Shown here: positions 13,607 to 19,914 of the stretch, piece by piece | Numbering within the stretch: the stretch's first letter is position 1 | How the letters are laid out: every line of letters starts with the position of its first letter | Origin: a virus | IMG/VR virus record: IMGVR_UViG_3300036985_001830 | Span: 1-22,775 of that record | Direction: 5' to 3' (one strand) | Length of the DNA stretch: 22,775 nucleotides | Made by a program: the position numbers and the translations under genes | The notes under the pieces: generated by a model | Database searches by the model: none | The model's input: only the letters and a program-made list of their open reading frames with translations | Told to the model about the DNA's origin: nothing

Positions 13607-14269
13607 TTATGCCGTGGCCAGCTTGATGTCAATTACACGTTTTTTGGTGCCGTGGGCCGGAAAACCGACAATGGCCGAGCGCTGGCGCTGGCAAAGCTGG
13701 CACGTCGCGCATGACACATCGTCGCGCTGGGTTGCTGGGCAGATAACCACGGCGCGGCCCGCTGGCGTGGTGGTGTTTTGGGTTTGTGTGCTGGGCAGCA
13801 CTACCACCACGGGGCCCGCGTTTTGGCTGGCCAGATAATCGGCGTCGTTTAAATCATTGGCCGATAGATTGACAGTGAAGCCCCATTGATTGGCGTGGCG
13901 GATCCAATCAATTGACGCGGCGTCGCGGTGGTGTGAATACGTGAAGCCACGGCGGCCAGTATTCGCGGCCACCAATTGGCCCAATTTGACCGCGTCAACC
14001 GTGCCACCGGCCACGGGCAGATCGCCCGCTTGATTGTGACGCCACAATTGACCGGCGGGCATGGCCGCGACTGTGTCGCAGAATTGACCCCATGACGTGC
14101 CACGGGTGCCGTTCGACACGGCCGCCCAGTGAAGCGCCAGCGGGCCGCTGGCCGCATAGCATTCGCTTTTCATTTTGCAATCGCTGGGGCAACTGGCGCG
14201 CTCGGTGGTTGATACGGGAATCGGGCCGGTTTTAGCGTTAGCGCTTTTAAGTGTTAAATGGACATTCAT
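13607..14269 (-). CDS. Cysteine-cluster phage protein, DUF7227/Gp88-like
   Basis: A 220-residue protein, the largest of this operon, starting at ATG 14269 (GAGGTGG upstream). It begins with LKSANAKTGPIPVSTTERAS and then a first Cys group C27-x3-C31-x5-C37 (CPSDCKMKSECYA). A second group includes C177 and C187-x2-C190-x2-C193 near the C-terminus. In between are LWRHNQAGDLP, GFTYSHH and VNLSANDLNDAD. I recall such proteins in phages and mycobacteria under DUF7227 or Gp88-type names, with a possible metal or iron-sulfur centre; the name is from memory and uncertain. Catalytic function unknown. It overlaps the upstream gene by ATGA. Confidence 0.7.
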   Translation of the reverse strand: MNVHLTLKSANAKTGPIPVSTTERASCPSDCKMKSECYAASGPLALHWAAVSNGTRGTSWGQFCDTVAAMPAGQLWRHNQAGDLPVAGGTVDAVKLGQLVAANTGRRGFTYSHHRDAASIDWIRHANQWGFTVNLSANDLNDADYLASQNAGPVVVVLPSTQTQNTTTPAGRAVVICPATQRDDVSCATCQLCQRQRSAIVGFPAHGTKKRVIDIKLATA

Positions 14270-14472
14270 GCTGCCACCTCTTCAATTTTGTAATCTTCGG
14301 CGCTGAAGTCTTCCAAGTAACCGAGCTGGACGGCGTGGGCTTGCTCGGCCAAAAAATCGGCCAGCTCGGCCTGCGCGGCTTCGCGGGTATCGAATAGCAC
14401 GGGCTCGCCGTCATCCGCCCAAATATTGATCCAGCCCGCGCACAATGTATAGGTTTGAATTTCGAATTTCAT
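14266..14472 (-). CDS. Small acidic hypothetical protein (68 aa)
   Basis: A 68-residue acidic protein (pattern MKFEIQTYTLCAGWINIWAD, then FDTREAAQAELADFL). ATG 14472 is preceded by AGGAAAG. It has a two-strand/one-helix layout with a Thr-Arg-Glu-Ala helix start. This beta-beta-alpha form, with a stretch meaning roughly 'display value, then helix', recurs in small phage proteins of unknown role. Confidence 0.65.
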   Translation of the reverse strand: MKFEIQTYTLCAGWINIWADDGEPVLFDTREAAQAELADFLAEQAHAVQLGYLEDFSAEDYKIEEVAA

Positions 14473-14502
14473 GGTTTACTTTCCTGTATTTGATTGGACT
14501 AT

Positions 14503-14523
14503 GCGCGGCCGGTGTGGCCGCGC
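14503..14523 (-). other. GC-rich hairpin between first two genes of the - strand operon
   Basis: GCGCGGCC (14503-14510) and GGCCGCGC (14516-14523) form a perfect 8-bp stem with a 5-base loop in the only sizeable gap (61 bp) of this operon. There is no T-tract on either strand, so it is probably not a simple intrinsic terminator. It may be an RNA processing or stability element, or a pause site that sets the ratio of the first gene to the rest. Confidence 0.45.
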
Positions 14524-14533
14524 GGGATTGAAT

Positions 14534-14701
14534 TTAAGCGCGCGTCGCGTTGACACTGTCCATGTATTCGAATGCATACCGGCGCGCCATTTGCAATGTT
14601 GACACCATGTCGCGAATGTATACGCGGAAGCCTTGAGGGTCGCGCACGGTGACGGTGTAATGGCCAGCGCGTGATTTTGTGATGTTGATTTTGTGATTCA
14701 T
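14534..14701 (-). CDS. Small basic hypothetical protein, first gene of the operon (55 aa)
   Basis: A 55-residue protein starting at ATG 14701 (weak GAAAG site). It reads MNHKINITKSRAGHYTVTVR, DPQGFRVYIRDMVSTLQMAR and an aromatic end. It has a beta-hairpin then helix layout, like a small DNA- or RNA-binding domain. It is the first gene downstream of a strong promoter, so it should be made early and abundantly. Function unknown. Confidence 0.6.
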   Translation of the reverse strand: MNHKINITKSRAGHYTVTVRDPQGFRVYIRDMVSTLQMARRYAFEYMDSVNATRA

Positions 14702-14751
14702 GATGTACTTTCTTTGGTTTGTTGCCGGTGCAATATCGCGCCGGTGAAGAT

Positions 14752-14780
14752 AATGTAAGGTTTTCCCTTGCAATTGTCAA
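14752..14780 (-). promoter_or_regulatory. Near-consensus sigma70 promoter for the - strand operon
   Basis: On the - strand a perfect -35 TTGACA (revcomp of 14775-14780) and a -10 TACATT (revcomp of 14752-14757) are separated by 17 bp. The first start codon lies about 50 bp downstream. This is the best sigma70-type promoter in the window and suggests that host RNA polymerase transcribes the small-gene operon, probably early. Confidence 0.75.
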
Positions 14781-14791
14781 CAACTATTTTA

Positions 14792-14806
14792 TAGGGACAA
14801 ACCCTA
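14792..14806. promoter_or_regulatory. Possible operator dyad upstream of the -35 box
   Basis: TAGGG-ACAAA-CCCTA is a perfect inverted repeat with 5-bp arms, 12 bp upstream of the -35 box of the - strand promoter. Size and location suit an activator or repressor site. Arms are short, so chance is possible. Confidence 0.35.
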
Positions 14807-14901
14807 ATGTGGTGTGGGCGGTATTGTCGCGGCGTGGGCGGTGGCGTGGGCTTCAAATTGCCCACGGGAAAGCGCTGCAAATACTGGGCTTTTGGGGCTT
14901 T

Positions 14902-15028
14902 GTGGGTAATATTGTCATTGTTTTCTGTTGGATCTAAGAAAGATTTATATGTAATACTATATAGTTACACAGTAGGATGAGACACGCCGTTTGGCCAGCG
15001 ACTGAAACCGCATGACAATATTGCCTAC
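14902..15028. repeat. Inverted repeat pair with 17-bp arms
   Basis: Arm 14902-14918 (GTGGGTAATATTGTCAT) matches the reverse complement of 15012-15028 (ATGACAATATTGCCTAC) at 15 of 17 positions, including 11 in a row. A weaker third copy of the first arm is at 14814-14828. Each arm contains the iteron-like ATTGCCYAC core. The spacer holds the palindrome ACTATATAGT at 14956-14965. Confidence 0.7.
14956..14965. promoter_or_regulatory. AT-rich palindrome ACTATATAGT
   Basis: A perfect 10-bp palindrome with further partial symmetry outside (GTAA on the left, TTAC on the right). It lies in the AT-rich centre between the two arms of the large inverted repeat. It could be a protein-binding dyad or an easily melted element. 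Confidence 0.35.
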
Positions 15029-15037
15029 ATTGCCTAC
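15020..15037 (+). repeat. Iteron-like tandem pair, copy 1
   Basis: Two perfect tandem copies of ATTGCCTAC (15020-15028 and 15029-15037), followed by ATTATTG. First of three such pairs before the terminase gene. Confidence 0.75.
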
Positions 15038-15044
15038 ATTATTG

Positions 15045-15124
15045 TTTTGATAAGTGTCCAGGCCATGGCCACATGGCCACGCGCCACCCTGTTGCATAGC
15101 ATTTTGATAACTATTCCAAGCCAT
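15045..15124 (+). repeat. Degenerate direct repeat with TTTTGATAA
   Basis: TTTTGATAA at 15045-15053 and 15102-15110, each followed by a TCCA and GCCAT at equal distances (15057-15066 and 15115-15124, about 57-58 bp apart). The unit links iteron pairs 1 and 2, so the whole block looks like a duplicated module. Confidence 0.55.
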
Positions 15125-15140
15125 TGCCTACATTGCCCAC
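15123..15140 (+). repeat. Iteron-like tandem pair, copy 2
   Basis: ATTGCCTAC (15123-15131) directly followed by ATTGCCCAC (15132-15140), one base different from pair 1 and about 103 bp downstream of it. Confidence 0.7.
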
Positions 15141-15151
15141 AGTAAGAAAGC

Positions 15152-15184
15152 TGTAAGGTTTGTAAGCTGTAAGGATTCTGTAAG
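15152..15184 (+). repeat. Four TGTAAG short repeats
   Basis: TGTAAG begins at 15152, 15161, 15168 and 15179, with CTGTAAGG as an extended form of three of the copies. Spacing is irregular (9, 7 and 11 bp). The cluster directly abuts the G-rich tract. Confidence 0.55.
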
Positions 15185-15207
15185 GGTTTGAGGGGGAGGG
15201 GGTAGGG
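15184..15207 (+). other. G-quadruplex motif
   Basis: G-runs of 3, 5, 5 and 3 separated by loops TTTGA, A and TA, a canonical G3N1-7 pattern on the + strand, with another G4 run at 15218-15221. It lies about 70-90 bp before the terminase start. Confidence 0.6.
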
Positions 15208-15265
15208 CCGACGGCCAGGGGTCAACGGTGACGGAGGGATCGCAAACAATTTTTTATTTTTAAAT

Positions 15266-15283
15266 ATTGCCCACATGACCTAC
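15266..15283 (+). repeat. Iteron-like tandem pair, copy 3 (degenerate), at the terminase start
   Basis: ATTGCCCAC (15266-15274) followed by ATGACCTAC (15275-15283). The second unit differs from the consensus at two positions and contains the ATG of the small terminase gene, so the repeat array reaches into the coding region. Confidence 0.5.
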
Positions 15284-15739
15284 AATTCGCGCATGTTTCA
15301 AAGTCTTCCATTTGAGCCGCGCAAGGTTGTTGCAACCGAAGCGCGGTTAAACCGAATCTACGAAGCCGCCAAGCTCGGCCTCAAAGGCGACGCATTGGCC
15401 CTGGCTTCCGGCATGTTGCCCACCGAGTACCGGCAACTGTGCGAGCTTGACCCAATGGCGGACATGGCCGCGCTTAAAGGCAAAGCCGACGGCGAACTGG
15501 AGATGTCGGTGTGCTTGCACAAAGCAGCCAAGGAAGGCGACGCCAAGGCGGCGCTGGCGATCCTCCAGCACTCACACGGCTGGGTGGCCAAGCAGTCCAT
15601 CAGCATAGATGTTGATCAGCGCATCTCGATCACTGGCGCGCTAAGAGAAGCCGAGTCGCGCGTCATTGACGTCATTGCCAACGAGCCCAGTCCTAAATTG
15701 AAACAAGAGGCACATGCAGAACACTATCTACAGCGCTGA
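15275..15739 (+). CDS. Terminase small subunit (likely)
   Basis: A 154-residue protein (or 148 if started at ATG 15293; no ribosome binding site decides between them). An N-terminal helical region (ARLNRIYEAAKLGLKGDALALASGM) looks like a helix-turn-helix DNA-recognition unit, followed by helices (ELEMSVCLHKAAKEGDAKAALAIL) and a short beta segment (SISIDVDQRISIT). This layout and the direct overlap with the large terminase gene are typical of small terminase subunits, which bind the packaging site. The repeats just upstream could be its target. Confidence 0.75.
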   Translation: MTYNSRMFQSLPFEPRKVVATEARLNRIYEAAKLGLKGDALALASGMLPTEYRQLCELDPMADMAALKGKADGELEMSVCLHKAAKEGDAKAALAILQHSHGWVAKQSISIDVDQRISITGALREAESRVIDVIANEPSPKLKQEAHAEHYLQR

Positions 15740-17237
15740 AGACGAACAGGAACTGATGGCTAGGCTTTGGAGTCCGGCCATCAAGGACAACCCGCTGGCG
15801 TTTGTGATGTTTGCATTCCCCTGGGGCGTCAAGGGTACGCCACTGGAGCATTTCCAAGGGCCGCGCAAATGGCAACGCGAAGTGCTGCTGGACATCGCTG
15901 AGCACATTAAGATCAACCAGAACAAGCTGGATTTTGGCGTACTGCAAGAAGCCATCTCGTCTGGCCGTGGTATTGGCAAGTCGGCGTTGGTCAGTTGGAT
16001 CACGATTTGGATGGCGGCGACCAGGATTGGCTCGACGACCATCATCTCGGCCAACTCGGAGTCCCAGCTCAGAAGTATCACATGGGCCGAGATCACAAAA
16101 TGGCTGGCCATGGCCATCAACAGCCACTGGTTTGAGGTGTCAGCCACCCGCGTGATGCCCGCCAAGTGGCTGACTGAGCTGGTCGAGCGGGACTTGAAGA
16201 AGGGCACACGCTACTGGGGCGTCGAAGGGCGGCTATGGTCGGCGGAAAACCCCGACGCGTACGCTGGTGTGCACAACTTCGACGGTGTTTTGGTCATTTT
16301 TGACGAAGCAAGCGGCATAGACGACTCAATTTGGGCGGTTACTGGCGGTTTTTTCACAGAAAATACCCCAAATCGCTTCTGGATGGCGTTTTCCAACCCT
16401 CGCCGCAACACGGGGTACTTCTACGAAGCGTTTAACAGTAAACGTGACTTCTGGAAAACCCGCGTGGTAGACGCCCGCACGGTCGAGGGCACCGACAAAG
16501 CGGTGTACCAGCGCATCATCGACGAATATGGGCCGGATTCAGCCCAAGCGCACGTCGAGGTGTACGGTATGTTTCCCAACGCGGGGGATGATCAGTTCAT
16601 CGGGGCGGATCTGGTGGACGACGCCATGAAACGGACAAAGTACCAAGACCAATCAGCACCCATCATCATCGGCGTAGACCCCGCACGGTTTGGAGCGGAC
16701 GCAACCGTCATCGCGGTGCGGCAGGGACGGGACATCGTGAAGATCATGCGGCACAGGGGCGACGACACCATGACGGTGGTGGGGCATGTAATTGAAGCGA
16801 TTGAAGAGTACAAGCCGACGTTGGTCGTGATCGACGAAGGTGGGCTGGGCGCTGGGATTGTGGACAGGCTGAAAGAGCAACGGTACAAGATCAAAGGTGT
16901 AAACTTTGGTAACAAGTCCAGTCACCCTGTGATGTATGGAAACAAGCGGGCAGAGATGTGGGGCAAGATGCGCGAGTGGCTGAAAAGCGCCGCCATTCCT
17001 AACGATCGGTTCTTAAAGACTGATTTAATTTCGCCTATGATGAAACCTGATTCACGTGGAACAATTTTCTTGGAAAGCAAGAAAGACATGAAGTCACGTG
17101 GGCTGGCGTCACCTGACGCGGCAGACGCGATTGCTGTTACATTTGCGTTTCCTGTAGCACATCGGGAGTACACTGAAGCCACACGCAAGGTATACTCGGG
17201 CCAACGTGCTGTAGCAACTGGATGGATGGGGAGTTAA
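15714..17237 (+). CDS. Terminase large subunit
   Basis: A 507-residue packaging ATPase and nuclease. Walker A is SGRGIGKS (residues 83-90), Walker B is VLVIFDEA with D197/E198, followed by a coupling-like segment (MAFSNPRR). The RNase H-like nuclease has acidic residues at D322 (GVDPARFGAD), D374 (VVIDEGG) and D468/D471 (SPDAADAI). Both domains are complete. It overlaps the small subunit gene by 26 nt. It cuts concatemeric DNA and pumps it into the prohead through the portal encoded downstream. Confidence 0.95.
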   Translation: MQNTIYSAEDEQELMARLWSPAIKDNPLAFVMFAFPWGVKGTPLEHFQGPRKWQREVLLDIAEHIKINQNKLDFGVLQEAISSGRGIGKSALVSWITIWMAATRIGSTTIISANSESQLRSITWAEITKWLAMAINSHWFEVSATRVMPAKWLTELVERDLKKGTRYWGVEGRLWSAENPDAYAGVHNFDGVLVIFDEASGIDDSIWAVTGGFFTENTPNRFWMAFSNPRRNTGYFYEAFNSKRDFWKTRVVDARTVEGTDKAVYQRIIDEYGPDSAQAHVEVYGMFPNAGDDQFIGADLVDDAMKRTKYQDQSAPIIIGVDPARFGADATVIAVRQGRDIVKIMRHRGDDTMTVVGHVIEAIEEYKPTLVVIDEGGLGAGIVDRLKEQRYKIKGVNFGNKSSHPVMYGNKRAEMWGKMREWLKSAAIPNDRFLKTDLISPMMKPDSRGTIFLESKKDMKSRGLASPDAADAIAVTFAFPVAHREYTEATRKVYSGQRAVATGWMGS

Positions 17238-17390
17238 ATGGCAACTAAACCTGGACTTTACGCTAACATTCACGCAAAGCGCGAGCGCATTAAAGAAGGC
17301 TCGGGCGAAAAAATGCGAAAGCCTGGCACTGCTGGCGCGCCCACGGCCAAGGCGTTCAAAGAGTCAGCTAAAACTGCGAAGAAAAAATAA
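17238..17390 (+). CDS. Small basic protein, DUF6321-like (50 aa)
   Basis: A 50-residue, Lys-rich ORF with GGGGAG five bases before ATG 17238. It begins MATKPGLYANIHAKRERIKE and continues with GSGEKMRKPGTAGAPTAKAF. The LYANIHAKR...GSGEKMRKPG pattern recurs between terminase and portal genes of phages, and I recall the name DUF6321 for it. It is probably a small virion or assembly protein that can bind DNA. Its stop overlaps the portal start (TAATG). Confidence 0.75.
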   Translation: MATKPGLYANIHAKRERIKEGSGEKMRKPGTAGAPTAKAFKESAKTAKKK

Positions 17391-19555
17391 TGGATTACAC
17401 AGGCATTGCCGCAGCAGGTGCTGTGGCCAACGGCGGCAAGCAAAAAAGCTCAGAGTCTAATGTCTTGGCGACTGCCCGCGCGCGTTTGAACATGGCGATT
17501 GCTGCTTTGTCTGAAAGTCGTGAAGATGAGATTGACGACCTGAAGTTCTACGCAGGTTCGCCCGACAACCACTGGCAATGGCCTGCTGACGTACTGGCCA
17601 CACGTGGCGCGGTGCAGGGGCAAACAATTAACGCCAGACCGTGTTTGACGGTCAACAAACTTCCTCAGCACGTAAGGCAGGTCACCAATGACCAAAGGCA
17701 AAACCGCCCAAGTGGCAAAGTTATTCCAGCCGACGACCACGCAGACATTGAAGTTGCAGAAATCTTCAATGGAATGGTCAGACACATTGAATACATCAGC
17801 GACGCCGATGTCGCTTACGACACGGCCTGTGAAAACCAAGTCTCCTACGGCGAAGGTTACATCCGCATCCTGACCGAGTACTGCGACGAGAACACATTTG
17901 ATCAAGACATCAAGATTGGCCGCGTACGCAACAGCTTCTCGGTCTACATGGATCCAACCATTCAAGACCCAACAGGCGCAGACGCCAAGTGGTGCTTCGT
18001 TACTGAAGACATCACCAAAGCTGACTACGAGCGGATGTACCCCGACTCTGCGCCCATCACCACCTTGCAAACACTGGGTGTGGGCGACCAGAATTTGAGC
18101 CAGTGGCTCACTGAAGACACCATCCGCGTGGCCGATTACTACTATCTGGACTACGACCGCGCGACGCTCAACTTGTACCCAGGGAACGTGACCGCTTTTG
18201 AAAACACACCCGAAGACAAACAACTGAAAGCAATTTATGGCAAACCTAAAAGAAGTCGTGAGTCGGATCGTGTCAAGATTAAATACTGCAAGATCAACGG
18301 CTATGAAATTCTTGAAGAACGCGATTGGGCGGGGAAATACATCCCAGTAGTCCGCATCGTCGGCAATGAATTTGAAGTCGATGGTCGCCTGTATGTGTCG
18401 GGCTTGGTGCGTAACGCCAAGGACGCCCAGCGCATGTACAACTACTGGGTGAGCCAAGAAGCAGAGATGCTGGCATTGGCCCCCAAAGCGCCGTTTATTG
18501 GTTACGGTGGCCAGTTTGAAGGGTACGAGAATCAGTGGAAAACGGCCAACACCAACAACTGGCCGTATCTGGAGGTCAATCCAGACGTCACAGACGGCTC
18601 TGGCAATATGTTGCCGCTGCCAGCCCGTGCACAGCCTCCAATGGCCTCCAGCGGGCTGTTGCAAGCCAAAGCTGGCGCGTCTGAGGACATCAAGTCGTCT
18701 ACTGGCCAATACAACGCATCTTTGGGCATGGGCTCAAACGAACGCTCAGGAAAAGCAATTCTTGCGCGTCAACGTGAAGGCGACGTAGGTACATACCACT
18801 ATGGCGACAATTTGGCCCGTGGTGTGCGTCACATTGTGCGTCAGTTGGTGGACTTGATCCCCAAGATTTACGACACACAGCGTGTGGCCCGCATCATTGG
18901 CTTGGACGGCGAAACTAAGATGGTCAAAATTGACCCAGCTCAGGAAGAGCCGGTCAAGAAAATCATGCAAGACGACATCGTGATCGACAAGATTTACAAC
19001 CCCAACGTCGGCAAGTACGACGTGGTGGTGGCCACCGGCCCAGGGTACGCGACCAAGCGTCAAGAAGCCTTGGAAGCCATGGCCCAGTTGCTGCAAGGCA
19101 ACCCAAGCTTGTGGGCTGTGGCTGGCGACTTGTTTGTCAAGAACATGGACTGGCCAGGTGCTCAAGAGATGGCCAAGCGGTTTGCCAAGACCATCGACCC
19201 CAAACTCATGGAAGACGGTGACAAGCAGCCCGAGTTGCAAGCTGCCGAGCAACAAATGCAGGCTATGGGTCAAGAGTTGGATCAACTGCATGAAATGCTT
19301 AAAAACGTCGGCAAGTCGATTGAAGCGCAAGATATGCAACGCAAAGATTTTGAAGCTGAAGTCAAGATGTATGAGGCCGAAACCAAGCGAATTGCTGCGG
19401 TGCAAGCAGGCATGACTGAGCAACAAATTCAAGATATTGCTATGGGCGTAGTCGCTGCGGCAATGGAATCGCAAAGCATGATGAACCAGATGCCTGAAAT
19501 GCGCGAAGAACCAATGCAAGAAGAAATGATGCCACCACAAGGAATGCCCCAATGA
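17390..19555 (+). CDS. Portal protein, P22 type
   Basis: A 721-residue protein with the features of P22-like portals: an N-terminal helical and alpha/beta section (SREDEIDDLKFYAGS, NARPCLTVNKLPQHVRQVTN, DQRQNRP), a central segment with SGKAILARQREGD, and a long C-terminal Gln/Glu/Met-rich helical tail (from ~590), the likely barrel region. It forms the dodecameric DNA channel at one capsid vertex, binds the terminase during packaging and later the tail. Start coupled to the upstream gene; no ribosome binding site of its own is obvious. P22-type portals suggest a podovirus-like particle. Confidence 0.9.
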   Translation: MDYTGIAAAGAVANGGKQKSSESNVLATARARLNMAIAALSESREDEIDDLKFYAGSPDNHWQWPADVLATRGAVQGQTINARPCLTVNKLPQHVRQVTNDQRQNRPSGKVIPADDHADIEVAEIFNGMVRHIEYISDADVAYDTACENQVSYGEGYIRILTEYCDENTFDQDIKIGRVRNSFSVYMDPTIQDPTGADAKWCFVTEDITKADYERMYPDSAPITTLQTLGVGDQNLSQWLTEDTIRVADYYYLDYDRATLNLYPGNVTAFENTPEDKQLKAIYGKPKRSRESDRVKIKYCKINGYEILEERDWAGKYIPVVRIVGNEFEVDGRLYVSGLVRNAKDAQRMYNYWVSQEAEMLALAPKAPFIGYGGQFEGYENQWKTANTNNWPYLEVNPDVTDGSGNMLPLPARAQPPMASSGLLQAKAGASEDIKSSTGQYNASLGMGSNERSGKAILARQREGDVGTYHYGDNLARGVRHIVRQLVDLIPKIYDTQRVARIIGLDGETKMVKIDPAQEEPVKKIMQDDIVIDKIYNPNVGKYDVVVATGPGYATKRQEALEAMAQLLQGNPSLWAVAGDLFVKNMDWPGAQEMAKRFAKTIDPKLMEDGDKQPELQAAEQQMQAMGQELDQLHEMLKNVGKSIEAQDMQRKDFEAEVKMYEAETKRIAAVQAGMTEQQIQDIAMGVVAAAMESQSMMNQMPEMREEPMQEEMMPPQGMPQ

Positions 19556-19914
19556 AAGCTGCTGATTTTTTAGGCTTGTTGTTTTTGGCAAGAGATGTAG
19601 CGCACAGTGTGCATTTGAACACCCGTAGCTTTAGCAAACACAAAGCGCTCAATATTTTCTACGACCGCATTGTTGGCGCGGCTGACGATTTTGCCGAAAC
19701 CTACCAAGGCCGTCATGGATTAATTGGCCCCATTACGCTACATTCCGCTAAAAAGACGTCCAACATCATTGAATTCTTGGAAGACTCACTTAAGCAGATT
19801 GAAGAAGGCAGATACGAAATTTGCGACAAAACTGATACTGCGCTGCAACAACTTATCGACAACATTGTTGAGATTTATTTGCGTACGCTCTACAAACTCA
19901 AATACTTAGCATGA
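19552..19914 (+). CDS. Dps/ferritin-like protein, DUF5856-type
   Basis: A 120-residue all-helical protein. Without gaps, residues H18, H30, D45 and E49 match the spacing of E. coli Dps ferroxidase residues H51, H63, D78 and E82; Leu33, Phe36 and Ala48 also match, while N34 stands at the D67 position. A C-terminal helix (DTALQQLIDNIVEIYLRTLY) resembles the last Dps helix. Phage proteins of this kind may carry the name DUF5856 (from memory). A four-helix bundle and iron or DNA binding are therefore inferred, not proven. It lies between portal and fibre-like genes and overlaps both by ATGA. Confidence 0.7.
   Translation: MKAADFLGLLFLARDVAHSVHLNTRSFSKHKALNIFYDRIVGAADDFAETYQGRHGLIGPITLHSAKKTSNIIEFLEDSLKQIEEGRYEICDKTDTALQQLIDNIVEIYLRTLYKLKYLA

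Larger units (their letters stand above)
14781..15274. other. Non-coding, repeat-dense segment before the terminase genes
   Basis: About 490 bp without a convincing gene on either strand. It holds repeated ATTGCCYAC motifs, a long inverted repeat, a central palindrome, two copies of a TTTTGATAA unit, four TGTAAG repeats, a G-quadruplex motif and a GGCCGACGGCC palindrome. Base composition changes sharply from AT-rich (14930-15060) to G-rich (15184-15240). Its position before the small terminase gene fits a pac/cos recognition region; an origin of replication or a control region for the flanking operons are alternatives. Confidence 0.6.

Noticed and set aside
14719-14937. A 72-codon + strand frame over the leftward promoter
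   Set aside because: It crosses a near-consensus promoter and operator-like dyad, and has no ribosome binding site.
15034-15276. An 80-codon - strand frame in the non-coding segment
   Set aside because: It arises from the repeats and G-rich tract, has Pro/Leu-biased sequence and no ribosome binding site.
15020-15283. Tandem repeats considered as a CRISPR array
   Set aside because: The units are only 9 bp, directly adjacent, and lack unique spacers of constant length.
17450-18709. Long open frame on the - strand (419 codons)
   Set aside because: It lies wholly antisense to the portal gene, has no ribosome binding site and a protein composition typical of antisense shadow frames.
18746-19591. 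Long His/Leu-rich open frame on the - strand (281 codons)
   Set aside because: Antisense to the portal tail; the His/Leu bias mirrors the Gln/Met/Lys-rich coding strand.
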